Source: Kushneria avicenniae
Lineage (GTDB): Bacteria; Pseudomonadota; Gammaproteobacteria; Pseudomonadales; Halomonadaceae
DNA length: 64,000 nucleotides
Assembly: GCF_900112585.1 (NCBI RefSeq)
Contig: NZ_FOLY01000001.1
Coordinates: 434,001-498,000, forward strand
Reading direction: 5' to 3'
Notes under the pieces: generated by a model
The model's database searches: none
The model's input: only the letters and a program-made list of their open reading frames with translations
Told to the model about the DNA's origin: nothing
In this document: piece after piece, positions 24,496 through 33,489 of the stretch
Numbering within the stretch: the stretch's first letter is position 1
How the letters are laid out: each line of letters begins with the position of its first letter
Made by a program: the position numbers and the translations under genes

Positions 24496-27400
24496 ATGAC
24501 CGAACAGCTTAAGACCCCGGCGCTCGAGCAGCGCTATCAGCAGTTCCTTGACGCCCTCAACGCCCGTGGCTTCAAGGGAGACATCGCTGCTGACGAGGCC
24601 AACCGTGTCGTGCTGGCGACCGACAATTCGCTTTATCAGCGACTGCCCCGAGCCGTGATTTATCCGCGTGACGCCGAAGACATTACCCTGCTGGCCGGTC
24701 TTGCCGGAGAATCGGCCTTTCATGAGATCGTGCTGGCGCCGCGGGGTGGCGGCACCGGTACCAACGGGCAGTCCCTGACCGACGGGCTGGTGGTGGATGT
24801 CACCCGCCACATGCACCACATCATCGATATCGATGTAGATAATCGCCGCGTCCGCGTTCAGGCCGGCGTGGTCAAGGACCAGCTCAATGCCGCCCTGAAG
24901 CCCCATGGCCTTTTCTTTGCTCCTGAGCTTTCAACCTCCAACCGCGCCACGATCGGCGGCATGATCAGCACCGATGCCTGTGGCCAGGGCTCGCGGGCCT
25001 ATGGCAAGACGCGCCATCACGTCCTTGAGCTTGATGTGGCGCTTCTGGGCGGCGATCGCTTTATCAGCCGGCCACTCAACGACACCGACCTTGAAGCGCA
25101 GTGTGCCCGCACGGACCGTATTGGCGAGGTGCATCGCTGCGCTCGCGAGATCATCGACACCCGCAGCGAGCAGATCGAGCGCGTCTTCCCACCGCTCAAT
25201 CGCAGCCTGACCGGCTATGATCTGGCGCATCTACGTACCGAAGACGGCCTTTTCGACCTCAACAGCGTGCTGTGCGGCAGCGAGGGCTCCCTGGGGTTTC
25301 TGATCGAAGCCACGCTCAATGTGCTGCCACTGCCGAAGTATTCAGCCCTGATCAACGTTCGCTACCCGGGATTCATGGACGCTCTGCGCGATGCCCGCGC
25401 CCTGATGGGCAGCGATAACAGCGAGAAGGCGCCCACCTCGATCGAGACCATCGATGACCGCGTGCTGATGCTGGCCATGGAAGACATCATCTGGGACGGC
25501 GTGGCGGAATATTTTCCGGCCGGCGAGGAAGATGCCCCACCGGTGCGCGGTATCAACCTGGTGGAGTTCAACGACAACGACGAGGCGTCTCTCAAGCGTC
25601 GCGTCGAGGCGTTTACGCAGGCGCTCGAGAACAATCGGGATGTCGACCGTCTGGGCCATACCATCGCCTGGGGGCGTAAGCGCATCACCACGGTCTACGG
25701 TATGCGCAAGCGCGCCGTCGGGCTATTGGGGAACGTTCAGGGCGAGAAACGTCCGATCCCCTTCATCGAGGACACGGCCGTTCCGCCCGAGCAGCTGGCC
25801 GACTACATCGGCGAGTTTCGCGATCTCCTCGATCGTCACGGTCTCGAATACGGCATGTTCGGTCATGTTGACGCCGGCGTCCTGCACGTTCGCCCGGCCA
25901 TCGACATGAAGGACCCGCAGCAGGCGGCCCTGATTCGACCACTCTCCGATGAAGTCGTTACCCTGACTCAGCGTTACGGCGGGCTTTTGTGGGGCGAGCA
26001 CGGCAAGGGGGTTCGCTCAGAGTATACCCCGGCCTTTTTTGGTGACCTCTATCCAGCCCTGCAGCAGCTCAAGGGGGCCTTCGACCCGCATAACCAGCTC
26101 AATCCCGGCAAGATCGCCACGCCTTTGGAAAGCGATGCCGCGCTGCTGAAGGTGGACGGCGTGACCACCAGAGGCGAGCTGGACCGCACCATTGATGAGC
26201 GGGTCTGGCAGAGCTATCAGAGTGCGGTCTACTGCAACGGCAACGGCGCCTGCTACAACTACGACCCCAACGATGCCATGTGCCCCTCCTGGAAGGCCAC
26301 TCGCGAGCGCATCCACTCGCCCAAGGGACGCGCCAGCCTGATGCGCGAGTGGCTGAGAAGAGAGCAGGCCGCCGGCAATGATGTACTGGCCGAGGCACGC
26401 GAGCTGCGCCGGGCCGGCACACTACAGCGGCTTAAAACGCTGCCGGCGCGGCTGCGCCGTACATTGAGCCGGGAAGATGCCTTTTCCGACGAGGTTCACG
26501 AGGCCATGGCCGGCTGTCTGGCCTGCAAGTCCTGCGCCGGGCAGTGTCCGGTTCGGGTCAACGTACCGGATTTTCGCAGCCGTTTTCTGGAGCTTTACCA
26601 TGGCCGGCGCCTGCGACCACTACGCGATCATCTGATTGCTCGCATGGAAACCCTGATGCCGCGGCTCAAGCCGGTAGCACCGCTCTACAATACGCTGCTG
26701 CGCCAGAAGCCGATCCAGTACGTCATGGCCCGCTGGGTCGGCATGGTGGATGCGCCCGCCTTTTCACCCAGCGATTTTCACAAGCAGCTCAACGCCTGGG
26801 GCATTGCCGAGGCCACGCCCGTCTCGCTCGGACTTTTAAGCGAGCAGCAAAAGGCGCGTAGTGTCGTGCTGGTTCAGGACGCCTTCACTTCCTGGTTCGA
26901 TGCCCGCGTGGCTCGCGAGCTTGTCGAGTGCCTGAGTCTGCTGGGTATTTGCGTGTTCGTGGCGCCCTACCGGCCCAATGGCAAGCCCATGCATGTACAG
27001 GGCTTTATGGGAAACTTTCATAAAACCGCCCGCACTCAGGCCGTGGTTCTTCAGGCCCTGGCCCGCCTCGAGGTGCCGATGATCGGCCTCGATCCGGCCA
27101 TGACCCTGACCTACCGCCAGGAATACGTTGATGCGCTCGGCAGTGACGCGGTGCCCGAGGTGATGCTGCCTCAGGAGTGGCTGCTGTCCATGGCTGGCGC
27201 CCTGGCACCGGCATCGCAGCATTCATCGACCGGGACGAACATCCACTACCGGCTTTTGAGCCACTGCACCGAGAAAACCAACGCGCCCGGCAGTGCGAAA
27301 GCATGGCAACAGGTGTTCAACGCTTTCGGCCTTGAGCTCGAGCTGGTGCCTACCGGCTGCTGCGGCATGTCCGGCACCTATGGTCACGAGGCGCGCAATC

Positions 27401-27588
27401 TCGAGACCTCACGTGTCATCTACAGCCAGTCGTGGCAGCCGCTCGTGGAAAACGCCGATGACAATATACGACTGCTGGCCACCGGCTACTCCTGTCGTAG
27501 CCAGGTCAAACGCTTCTCGAACGTCACGCTAAAACATCCGCTACAGGCCCTGCTGTCACATCTTCGACGCCGGAAAGCGCTATCCTGA
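24496..27588 (+). CDS. ydiJ: YdiJ-type FAD-linked oxidase with Fe-S domain (D-2-hydroxyacid dehydrogenase)
   Basis: A 1030-residue fusion (E. coli YdiJ about 1018). An FAD-binding domain lies at residues 50-280 (F-A-P-R-G-G-G-T-G-T-N-G-Q, then S-T-S-N-R-A-T-I-G-G-M-I) and a substrate domain at 280-560 with H-V-D-A-G-V-L-H-V-R-P. Next come cysteine clusters near 580 (C-N-G-N-G-A-C) and 673 (C-L-A-C-K-S-C-A-G-Q-C-P), and a CCG heterodisulfide-reductase-like domain ending near 954 (C-C-G-M-S-G-T-Y-G-H-E-A). The family oxidises D-2-hydroxy acids such as D-lactate or D-2-hydroxyglutarate and feeds electrons to the respiratory chain. The start at 24496 matches the family; an in-frame ATG lies at 24457. 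Confidence 0.93.
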   Translation: MTEQLKTPALEQRYQQFLDALNARGFKGDIAADEANRVVLATDNSLYQRLPRAVIYPRDAEDITLLAGLAGESAFHEIVLAPRGGGTGTNGQSLTDGLVVDVTRHMHHIIDIDVDNRRVRVQAGVVKDQLNAALKPHGLFFAPELSTSNRATIGGMISTDACGQGSRAYGKTRHHVLELDVALLGGDRFISRPLNDTDLEAQCARTDRIGEVHRCAREIIDTRSEQIERVFPPLNRSLTGYDLAHLRTEDGLFDLNSVLCGSEGSLGFLIEATLNVLPLPKYSALINVRYPGFMDALRDARALMGSDNSEKAPTSIETIDDRVLMLAMEDIIWDGVAEYFPAGEEDAPPVRGINLVEFNDNDEASLKRRVEAFTQALENNRDVDRLGHTIAWGRKRITTVYGMRKRAVGLLGNVQGEKRPIPFIEDTAVPPEQLADYIGEFRDLLDRHGLEYGMFGHVDAGVLHVRPAIDMKDPQQAALIRPLSDEVVTLTQRYGGLLWGEHGKGVRSEYTPAFFGDLYPALQQLKGAFDPHNQLNPGKIATPLESDAALLKVDGVTTRGELDRTIDERVWQSYQSAVYCNGNGACYNYDPNDAMCPSWKATRERIHSPKGRASLMREWLRREQAAGNDVLAEARELRRAGTLQRLKTLPARLRRTLSREDAFSDEVHEAMAGCLACKSCAGQCPVRVNVPDFRSRFLELYHGRRLRPLRDHLIARMETLMPRLKPVAPLYNTLLRQKPIQYVMARWVGMVDAPAFSPSDFHKQLNAWGIAEATPVSLGLLSEQQKARSVVLVQDAFTSWFDARVARELVECLSLLGICVFVAPYRPNGKPMHVQGFMGNFHKTARTQAVVLQALARLEVPMIGLDPAMTLTYRQEYVDALGSDAVPEVMLPQEWLLSMAGALAPASQHSSTGTNIHYRLLSHCTEKTNAPGSAKAWQQVFNAFGLELELVPTGCCGMSGTYGHEARNLETSRVIYSQSWQPLVENADDNIRLLATGYSCRSQVKRFSNVTLKHPLQALLSHLRRRKALS

Positions 27589-27593
27589 AGATC

Positions 27594-27624
27594 AACGGCC
27601 GCCATCTTAAGGCGGCCGTTTTTG
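27594..27624 (+). terminator. rho-independent terminator of the ydiJ gene
   Basis: AACGGCCGCC (27594-27603) and GGCGGCCGTT (27611-27620) form a perfect 10-bp stem with a 7-nt loop followed by TTTTG, right after the stop codon. Confidence 0.9.
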
Positions 27625-27696
27625 TCCCCGTTGCAACGATCATCGCCTGCGGCTAGGCTGCGCCCTCATTATCAGCCCCTATCGGAAGCTTCCTGC

Positions 27697-29586
27697 ATGG
27701 AACACGCTGCGCTTTATCTGGCCCTGATCGGCCTGCTGTCCCTGATGTGTCAATGGGCAGCGTGGCGGGTTCATCTACCTGCCATCCTGCCGCTGTTGAT
27801 TGTCGGCCTGATTGCCGGACCGGTCACCGGCTGGCTGGACCCGGATGCCATCCTGGGGGAGCTGCTGTTTCCGCTGGTCTCGCTGTCCGTGGCAGTCATC
27901 CTGTTTGAAGGCAGTCTGACGCTCAACTACGAGGATCTTCGAGGGCACGGTCGCACCGTCATCCGTCTGATTACCTGGGGGGTGATTATCACCGGGGTGA
28001 TCGGCACACTGGCCGCCTGGTGGCTTTTGAACATGCCGCTCGAGATCGCCGCCGTACTGGGTGGGCTGCTGGTCGTCACCGGACCGACCGTAGTGATCCC
28101 TCTTCTGCAGACCCTGCGGGCCAAAGCCAATCTGTCCCAGATTCTGCGCTGGGAAGGCATTCTGGTGGACCCGGTCGGCGCCCTGCTGGCCGTTTTGATC
28201 TACGAATTCGTGGCGCTGGGACAGGAAAACGGTGCGGCCTCACACACCTTGCTGCTGTTTGGACAGACCGTGGGGCTCGGGTTCGGCCTTGGCGCGCTGG
28301 GCGGCTGGCTCTGGGGGCTGATCCTGCGCCATCACTGGCTGCCGCAGCGGCTTCACAATTTCGGCACTCTGATGATCATGCTGACGCTCTTTGCCGGCTC
28401 CAACGCGCTGTTCGAGGAGTCCGGGCTTCTGACCGTGACCGTCATGGGCATCTGGATGGCCAATATGCGCGGCATTCCGGTGCGTCCGATCATCGAGTTC
28501 AAGGAAACCCTGACCGTTTTGCTGGTCTCGGGGCTTTTCATCCTGCTGGCCGCGCGCATTTCAACCGAACAGCTGATGACGCTGAACTGGCCGGCCTGGG
28601 TGTTCCTGGCGGTACTGATGTTCGTGGCTCGCCCCATTACCGTCTGGGTCTGCACCATCGGTACGGAGCTTCACTGGCGCGAGAAGGCCCTGCTGGCGTG
28701 GCTGTCACCGCGCGGAATCGTGGCTGCAGCCGTGGCGTCGCTCTTTGCGATCAAGCTGGAAAAGGCCGGTGTCGAGGGCGCCGAAATGCTGGTGCCGGTG
28801 ACGTTTCTCGTCATCATCGGCACGGTGGTCATCCAGAGTCTGTTCTCTCGGCCCATCGTCAGGGCGCTCAAGGTCAGCGAACCGGAACCGACCGGTTTTC
28901 TCATCATTGGCGCCAACCCGGTGGCTCGCGCCATCGCCAGCGAGCTGATGACGATGGGCTGGACCGTTCGACTGACCGACACCAGCTGGGACGCCGTGCA
29001 GGAAGCACGCATGGCCGGGCTACCGGTCTATTACGGCAATCCGCTGTCGGAACACGCCACCCAGCATCTGGAGCTGACCGGCATTGGACGCCTGCTGCCG
29101 CTGTCGCCTTATCGCGAGCTCAACAATCTGGCAGCGCTGCATTTTGAACACATGCTGGGCCACGGCAACGTCTTCCGGCTGGCCGAAGAGTCAGGCAAGC
29201 ACGCCAAGCGTCAGCAGGACCGGGCACTGGGCCATCTGCCGCGCCTGTTCGATGACGAGGCCACCTTCGCCAAGCTGGCAAGTCTGGTGGCCAGCGGTGC
29301 CGAGATCCGGGTAACGAAAATGTCCGAGAACTTCGGTCTTGAAGAGTATCGTCGCATTCACGATGGTCGCCTGATGCCGCTGTTTTGTGTGGCCGCCAAC
29401 GGTCGGTTGCGCGTGGTACACACTGATGTGCCCCTGGCACCCAAACCGGGCGAGCGCGTGATCAGCCTGATCTATCCGGACTCGCCTGAAATGCAGCCGG
29501 ACGAACGTGAAGAGCGGGCCCGTGAAGAACAGCGTGTGGCGCCCACACGCAGTGACAGCAGCAACCCGGGTCGCCTGCCGTCCTAA
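27697..29586 (+). CDS. Na+/H+ antiporter, CPA1/NhaP-like, with C-terminal TrkA-N-like domain
   Basis: A 629-residue protein. The first 390 residues hold about 12 transmembrane helices of a cation/proton antiporter, including V-A-V-I-L-F-E-G-S-L and the V-T-G-P-T-V-V-I-P-L-L motif of CPA1 proteins, with W-L-S-P-R-G-I-V-A-A-A-V-A-S in helix 11. A soluble domain follows from about residue 400 (F-L-I-I-G-A-N-P-V-A-R-A-I-A), resembling a TrkA-N/RCK nucleotide-binding domain, then a short TrkA-C-like tail. It exports Na+ (or K+) in exchange for protons in the inner membrane, a role that suits a halophile. The start at 27697 directly precedes the first helix. Confidence 0.88.
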   Translation: MEHAALYLALIGLLSLMCQWAAWRVHLPAILPLLIVGLIAGPVTGWLDPDAILGELLFPLVSLSVAVILFEGSLTLNYEDLRGHGRTVIRLITWGVIITGVIGTLAAWWLLNMPLEIAAVLGGLLVVTGPTVVIPLLQTLRAKANLSQILRWEGILVDPVGALLAVLIYEFVALGQENGAASHTLLLFGQTVGLGFGLGALGGWLWGLILRHHWLPQRLHNFGTLMIMLTLFAGSNALFEESGLLTVTVMGIWMANMRGIPVRPIIEFKETLTVLLVSGLFILLAARISTEQLMTLNWPAWVFLAVLMFVARPITVWVCTIGTELHWREKALLAWLSPRGIVAAAVASLFAIKLEKAGVEGAEMLVPVTFLVIIGTVVIQSLFSRPIVRALKVSEPEPTGFLIIGANPVARAIASELMTMGWTVRLTDTSWDAVQEARMAGLPVYYGNPLSEHATQHLELTGIGRLLPLSPYRELNNLAALHFEHMLGHGNVFRLAEESGKHAKRQQDRALGHLPRLFDDEATFAKLASLVASGAEIRVTKMSENFGLEEYRRIHDGRLMPLFCVAANGRLRVVHTDVPLAPKPGERVISLIYPDSPEMQPDEREERAREEQRVAPTRSDSSNPGRLPS

Positions 29587-29639
29587 ACCGGACTCTGAAC
29601 CGGACCTTGAACCGGTAATCACCGCTTCCCGCTGCCATG

Positions 29640-29670
29640 AAAAAAGCCTCGCATCTGCGAGGCTTTTTTT
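29640..29670. terminator. bidirectional rho-independent terminator
   Basis: AAAAAAGCCTCGC and GCGAGGCTTTTTTT form a 7-bp GC stem extended by A-T pairs, with a 4-nt loop. It serves the antiporter gene and the leftward BCCT remnant. Confidence 0.9.
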
Positions 29671-29701
29671 ATTCATGCCCTTTCGAACGCTCGGGCTGGC
29701 A

Positions 29702-29917
29702 TCATTTGTCATCGGGGCGCTTTTCGGTAGCGATCCCCTGCTCACGCGCCATGGCACAGGCCGCTCTCGGCCCGGTCCACAAAAGCGGCAACAGCAACAG
29801 CGAGACCGGTACGGCGGCGATGACAATGACCGACTGAAGGGCACTGATGCCGCCTTCTTCCATCATCAGAAGCAGCGCCGCAACGACCCCGAAGGAGATG
29901 GCCCGGAGGGGGAGCAA
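29702..29917 (-). pseudogene. C-terminal fragment of a BCCT (betaine/choline/carnitine) transporter
   Basis: About 71 residues on the minus strand read as the last two helices of a BCCT carrier: a hydrophobic helix with A-L-L-L-M-M-E-E-G-G, then G-I-S-A-L-Q-S-V-I-V-I-A-A-V-P-V. The conserved (G)-L-x-A-L-Q-T-x-x-I-I-x-x-x-P block of the family is clear. An in-frame TAG lies just upstream (about 29928) and no start codon or preceding family sequence is present. It is therefore a decayed remnant. It ends 32 nt before a terminator that would have served it. Confidence 0.7.
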
Positions 29918-30129
29918 AGGTGCCTACCCCATCAATCCATTTCTGCCGGGTATATTCAGACTCCAGATCCGGCCATAATTGCGCGCCTTGATGGTGAGAG
30001 CCATTGCCCCGGCGGCTGGCCCGTGCGCTCAGAATTCAATCTGGTAAGGTAGGCGCCATATCGCCCGGGCGATACGAGAGAATGTTGTTCCCTGGAACAA
30101 TCAATAATACAGACCGGGAGTTGTTGATC
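29918..30129. other. 212-nt region between the BCCT remnant and the NupC gene
   Basis: No further transporter sequence can be recognised upstream of the BCCT fragment. The region must contain the NupC promoter. A GGGAG ribosome-binding site lies at its right end (30116-30120). Confidence 0.4.
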
Positions 30130-31350
30130 ATGCAAATTCTGATGGGACTGGTCGGCATCGTGTTTGTGCTGGCCGTTGCCTTTATCTTTTCCGAAAATCG
30201 CCGCGCCATTCGTCTACGCACCGTTTTCTGGGCCTTTGTCCTGCAGGCCGGATTTGCGCTGTTCGTGCTTTACGTGCCGGTGGGTCAACACATCCTGATG
30301 GGCATGTCAGGCGGCGTTCAGACCGTCATCGACAGCGCTGGTGACGGCATCGAGTTCCTCTTCGGTTCGCTGGCAGGCGGTAGTAATGGCTTTATCTTTG
30401 CCATTCAGGTGCTCTCGGTCATCGTCTTTTTCTCCTCGCTGGTCTCCGTGCTGTATTACCTGGGCATCATGCGCTGGGTCATCAATATCCTGGGCGGCGG
30501 TATCCAGAAGCTGATGGGCACCAGCCGACCGGAATCCCTGTCCGCAGCAGCCAATATCTTTGTCGGCCAGACAGAAGCGCCGCTGGTGATTCGCCCTTTC
30601 ATTGCCGATATGACGCGTTCGGAGCTTTTCGCCGTCATGGTCGGCGGGCTGGCAAGCGTGGCCGGAGGGGTGCTGGCCGGTTACGCTGCCATGGGCGTCA
30701 ATCTTCAATACCTGATTGCAGCCTCCTTCATGTCTGCCCCCGGTGGGCTTTTGATGGCCAAGATGATGCTGCCGGAAACCGAAACACCGCAGCACGACAC
30801 CAACGTATCGACCGCTGAAAACGACGAACAGCTGGCCAACGTCATCGATGCCGCGGCGACCGGCGCCAGCACCGGCGTACAGCTGGCGCTCAATGTCGGC
30901 GGCATGCTGCTGGCGTTTGTCAGCCTGATTGCACTGGCCAATGCCATACTGACCGGTATCGGCGGCCTGTTCGGCTTTGAAGATCTGACCCTGCAGCTGA
31001 TTCTGGGCTATATCTTCTCACCGGTGGCCTGGCTGATCGGCGTGCCGTGGTCAGAAGCCGTGGCGGCGGGCAATTTCATCGGCCAGAAAACGATTCTCAA
31101 CGAGTTTGTCGCCTTTGCTTCGTTCACCGGCTTTGAAGGCAGCCTCAGCGAGCACACGAAGGCCATTATTACCTTTGCCCTGTGCGGCTTTGCCAATATT
31201 TCCTCGATTGCCATTTTGATGGGTGGACTGGCCGTCATGGCCCCTTCACGTCGTGGTGATGTGGCCCGACTGGGACCGAAGGCAATTCTGGCCGGTACGC
31301 TCTCCAATCTGATGAGCGCCTCGCTTGCCGGTCTGTTTCTGTCGCTGTAG
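30130..31350 (+). CDS. concentrative nucleoside transporter, NupC family
   Basis: A 406-residue inner-membrane protein of the CNT family (E. coli NupC is 400). It has the nucleoside-binding motif V-G-Q-T-E-A-P-L-V-I-R-P-F near residue 150, a gating N-terminal domain, S-F-M-S-A-P-G-G-L-L-M-A-K, and the C-terminal L-C-G-F-A-N-I-S-S-I-A-I block. It imports nucleosides with Na+ or H+. The start at 30130 is set by GGGAG 9 nt upstream and by M-Q-I-L-M-G-L-V-G as the first helix. A Tsx-like outer-membrane channel at 58966 could provide the matching outer-membrane step. Confidence 0.93.
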   Translation: MQILMGLVGIVFVLAVAFIFSENRRAIRLRTVFWAFVLQAGFALFVLYVPVGQHILMGMSGGVQTVIDSAGDGIEFLFGSLAGGSNGFIFAIQVLSVIVFFSSLVSVLYYLGIMRWVINILGGGIQKLMGTSRPESLSAAANIFVGQTEAPLVIRPFIADMTRSELFAVMVGGLASVAGGVLAGYAAMGVNLQYLIAASFMSAPGGLLMAKMMLPETETPQHDTNVSTAENDEQLANVIDAAATGASTGVQLALNVGGMLLAFVSLIALANAILTGIGGLFGFEDLTLQLILGYIFSPVAWLIGVPWSEAVAAGNFIGQKTILNEFVAFASFTGFEGSLSEHTKAIITFALCGFANISSIAILMGGLAVMAPSRRGDVARLGPKAILAGTLSNLMSASLAGLFLSL

Positions 31351-31398
31351 GACGGCGATATTAAAGCGACATGTTTCAAGGTTATGGGACGTCATGAC

Positions 31399-32007
31399 AT
31401 GAGCAACGACGAACAGCGACAGGCGCGCCATCAGCGCGCCATGGAAAAACTGAAAAGTCACGTCGATGAGCGGGTGGCCAGCGCCAGCGAGGAGCGTGGG
31501 CAGCTGCTGATCCTGACCGGCAACGGCAAGGGCAAGACCACATCGGCCTGGGGTACGGTGACACGCGCGCTGGGCTACGGCTACGGCGTTGGCGTCATTC
31601 AATTCATCAAGGGCGAGTGGGAATGTGGCGAGCGAGCGCGACTGCAGGAGGATCCCAACCTGCAGATCGCCACCATGGGCACCGGATTTACGTGGGAAAC
31701 CCAGAATCGAGAGACCGACCGCAAGGCCTGTGAAGCAGTATGGCAGGACGCTGCCAGAATGCTGAGTGACCCATCCCGCTATCTGGTGGTACTCGACGAG
31801 ATCACCTACATGCTGAAATTCGGCTATCTCGATATCGAAACGGTCAAACAGGCCATCAGTCACCGCCCCGTCGAGCAGACGGTCATCGTCACCGGGCGCA
31901 ATGCTCACCGCGAGCTGATGGCCATGGCAGATACCATTACCGAGATGCAGGAAACCCGCCACGCCTTCAATAACGGTCTGAAGGCACGACGCGGTATCGA
32001 CTATTAG
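31399..32007 (+). CDS. cobO: cob(I)yrinic acid a,c-diamide adenosyltransferase
   Basis: A 202-residue BtuR/CobO-family enzyme. It has the P-loop G-N-G-K-G-K-T-T near residue 42, G-V-I-Q-F-I-K-G-E-W, the Walker-B-like V-V-L-D-E-I-T-Y, V-I-V-T-G-R-N-A-H-R-E-L and the conserved ending G-(I)-D-Y. It transfers the adenosyl group to cob(I)alamin or cobinamide. The start at 31399 fits the E. coli BtuR N-terminus; the ATG at 31384 is the alternative. It follows nupC by 48 nt. Its last codons form the first unit of a tandem repeat. No other cobalamin gene is in the window, so it may act in salvage. Confidence 0.93.
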   Translation: MSNDEQRQARHQRAMEKLKSHVDERVASASEERGQLLILTGNGKGKTTSAWGTVTRALGYGYGVGVIQFIKGEWECGERARLQEDPNLQIATMGTGFTWETQNRETDRKACEAVWQDAARMLSDPSRYLVVLDEITYMLKFGYLDIETVKQAISHRPVEQTVIVTGRNAHRELMAMADTITEMQETRHAFNNGLKARRGIDY

Positions 32008-32077
32008 CCATTAACCACTATTAGCCATCAACTACTAATAGTCATAAATTACCAACCATCGACTACCAACGATCACT
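32000..32077. repeat. 17-bp tandem repeat starting inside the cobO stop region
   Basis: Units begin with ACTA or ACCA. The first two (32000-32016 and 32017-32033) are ACTATTAGCCAT(T/C)AAC(C/T), identical at 15 of 17 positions. A third (32034-32050) is diverged, and two shorter ACCAAC units follow to 32077. The first unit contains the last two codons and TAG of cobO. The repeats are AT-rich against a GC-rich background. Confidence 0.7.
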
Positions 32078-32093
32078 GACTCTGAAACATCAT

Positions 32094-32117
32094 GCGCCGC
32101 CCGGGGCCGGGCAGCGC
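32094..32117 (-). terminator. GC-rich hairpin at the end of the binding-protein gene
   Basis: GCGC-c-GCCC and GGGC-a-GCGC arms (32094-32102 and 32109-32117) pair with one mismatch around a 6-nt loop. It directly abuts the stop codon of the minus-strand gene. No U-tract follows, so intrinsic termination is uncertain. Confidence 0.4.
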
Positions 32118-33223
32118 TATGTTTTCAGATCCACCCACAGCGAGCCCGTGAACGGGTCGCTGATATAGTGCTCGTTGATCTCTTCAAGCGTTTGATGAGC
32201 GTCAATATCCTGAAACCGATCAGGATAGCTCCATTTCGCCATCTCCTCGAGCACCAGAATATTGAGCGGCGTGTTGATGAGATGATGGTAGAGACCGTGT
32301 ACCCGGCCGTTTTCCACCGCGCTTAAATGACCGATAAGCGGGCGCTCGAGAATATGCTTCAAGGATTGCCTGGCATCGCTTTCGCTGACATCCGGCCCCA
32401 GCACCAGACCGTTGACACGTCGGAGATATCCGCCGCCGGTGGCGATATAAACATCCGGGTCCCGGGTCAGTACATATTCAGGATCAATGCGCCCACTCTT
32501 GCCCTTGAGCACCTCGGCACCGATGTTATCCACGTTCAGGCGCTGGGCAAAATGGTCAAAGCTGCCCTGACCGGGGGAGTTGCAGCACTCGTTCATGCCG
32601 GCGTGAGCTTCAATCATGACCGTGGGTCTCTCGGTACTCGAGTCCTGATCGATCCGCCCCAGCACCGCCTGGCGCTTTTGCTCGTAAAAGCGGATATAGC
32701 GTTCGGCCTGATCCTCTCTTCCCAGTAGCGTACCCAGTGCCCGCAGGCTGGGCACGGTGTCATCCAGTGGGTCGGTGGCAAAATCGATATACACGACCGG
32801 GATACCGGCGGCATCCAGCTGGTGCATGAGCTCCTGCCCCTGGGAAATCGGCACCTGTGAGCGGCTCAGCACGACAGCATCAGGATTCATCGCAATGATT
32901 TTTTCTACCGAGATGCTGCCCGGGCCGGGGCCATCTCCCACGATCGGAAGCTTCTCGAGTTCCGGAGCACGCTTGTGATAAATGTCATAAAGCTCGGGAG
33001 AGCGTTTCATGTCACTGCCCCAGCCCAGCAACCAGTGCGCCGGATTTTTATCCAGAAGCGACAGGGCAATCAACTGACGTCCTTCGGCCAGTACGATGTG
33101 TTCTGCCGGTTTGTCGAGCGTCACATCGCGGCCTTCAATGTCATGCACGGTAATATCTGCCTGTGCCGACAGTGAAAAAAGCCCCATCGCCAGGCCGGCA
33201 AACCATTGTGTATTCACATGCAT
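32117..33223 (-). CDS. periplasmic substrate-binding protein of an iron-siderophore/cobalamin type ABC importer
   Basis: A 368-residue class III periplasmic binding protein (BtuF/FecB/FhuD fold). The signal peptide covers residues 1-23 (ending S-A-Q-A). Two lobes follow, joined by a long helix; family landmarks are P-A-E-H-I-V-L-A-E-G in the first strand, I-I-A-M-N-P-D-A-V-V-L-S, and D-P-D-V-Y-I-A-T-G-G-G-Y in lobe 2. No lipobox cysteine follows the signal, so it is probably soluble in the periplasm. No permease or ATPase gene is adjacent. It converges on cobO, so cobalamin or iron-chelate binding are both possible. The start at 33223 is chosen for the signal peptide. Confidence 0.8.
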   Translation of the reverse strand: MHVNTQWFAGLAMGLFSLSAQADITVHDIEGRDVTLDKPAEHIVLAEGRQLIALSLLDKNPAHWLLGWGSDMKRSPELYDIYHKRAPELEKLPIVGDGPGPGSISVEKIIAMNPDAVVLSRSQVPISQGQELMHQLDAAGIPVVYIDFATDPLDDTVPSLRALGTLLGREDQAERYIRFYEQKRQAVLGRIDQDSSTERPTVMIEAHAGMNECCNSPGQGSFDHFAQRLNVDNIGAEVLKGKSGRIDPEYVLTRDPDVYIATGGGYLRRVNGLVLGPDVSESDARQSLKHILERPLIGHLSAVENGRVHGLYHHLINTPLNILVLEEMAKWSYPDRFQDIDAHQTLEEINEHYISDPFTGSLWVDLKT

Positions 33224-33489
33224 CCTGATGTAGAGTCCTGACTGATCAAAAACGAAAGGTCGGATAGCGCCTGCTGCGCCTATCATGAGCGTGCAGCATC
33301 GCCGAGGCAAACACCCTGATACATCGTGCGCCTCTCTTTTCCGGCGGACCTGAAAGCGGATCACACAGGGAGCGGTGTACTTCATGACACCGCCTATTTA
33401 CTATCCTGGCAGCATTTCGGCCATTCGGTGTTCGGCCTGATATCATTGCTGCTTTCGTTTCGCGCCGACGGCGCCCTGTATGGAGCTTC

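Noticed and set aside
33224-33489. Cobalamin riboswitch upstream of the binding-protein gene
   Set aside because: An AGTCAGGAC element just before the start recalls part of the B12 box, but the remaining conserved B12 elements and the paired arms could not be found.
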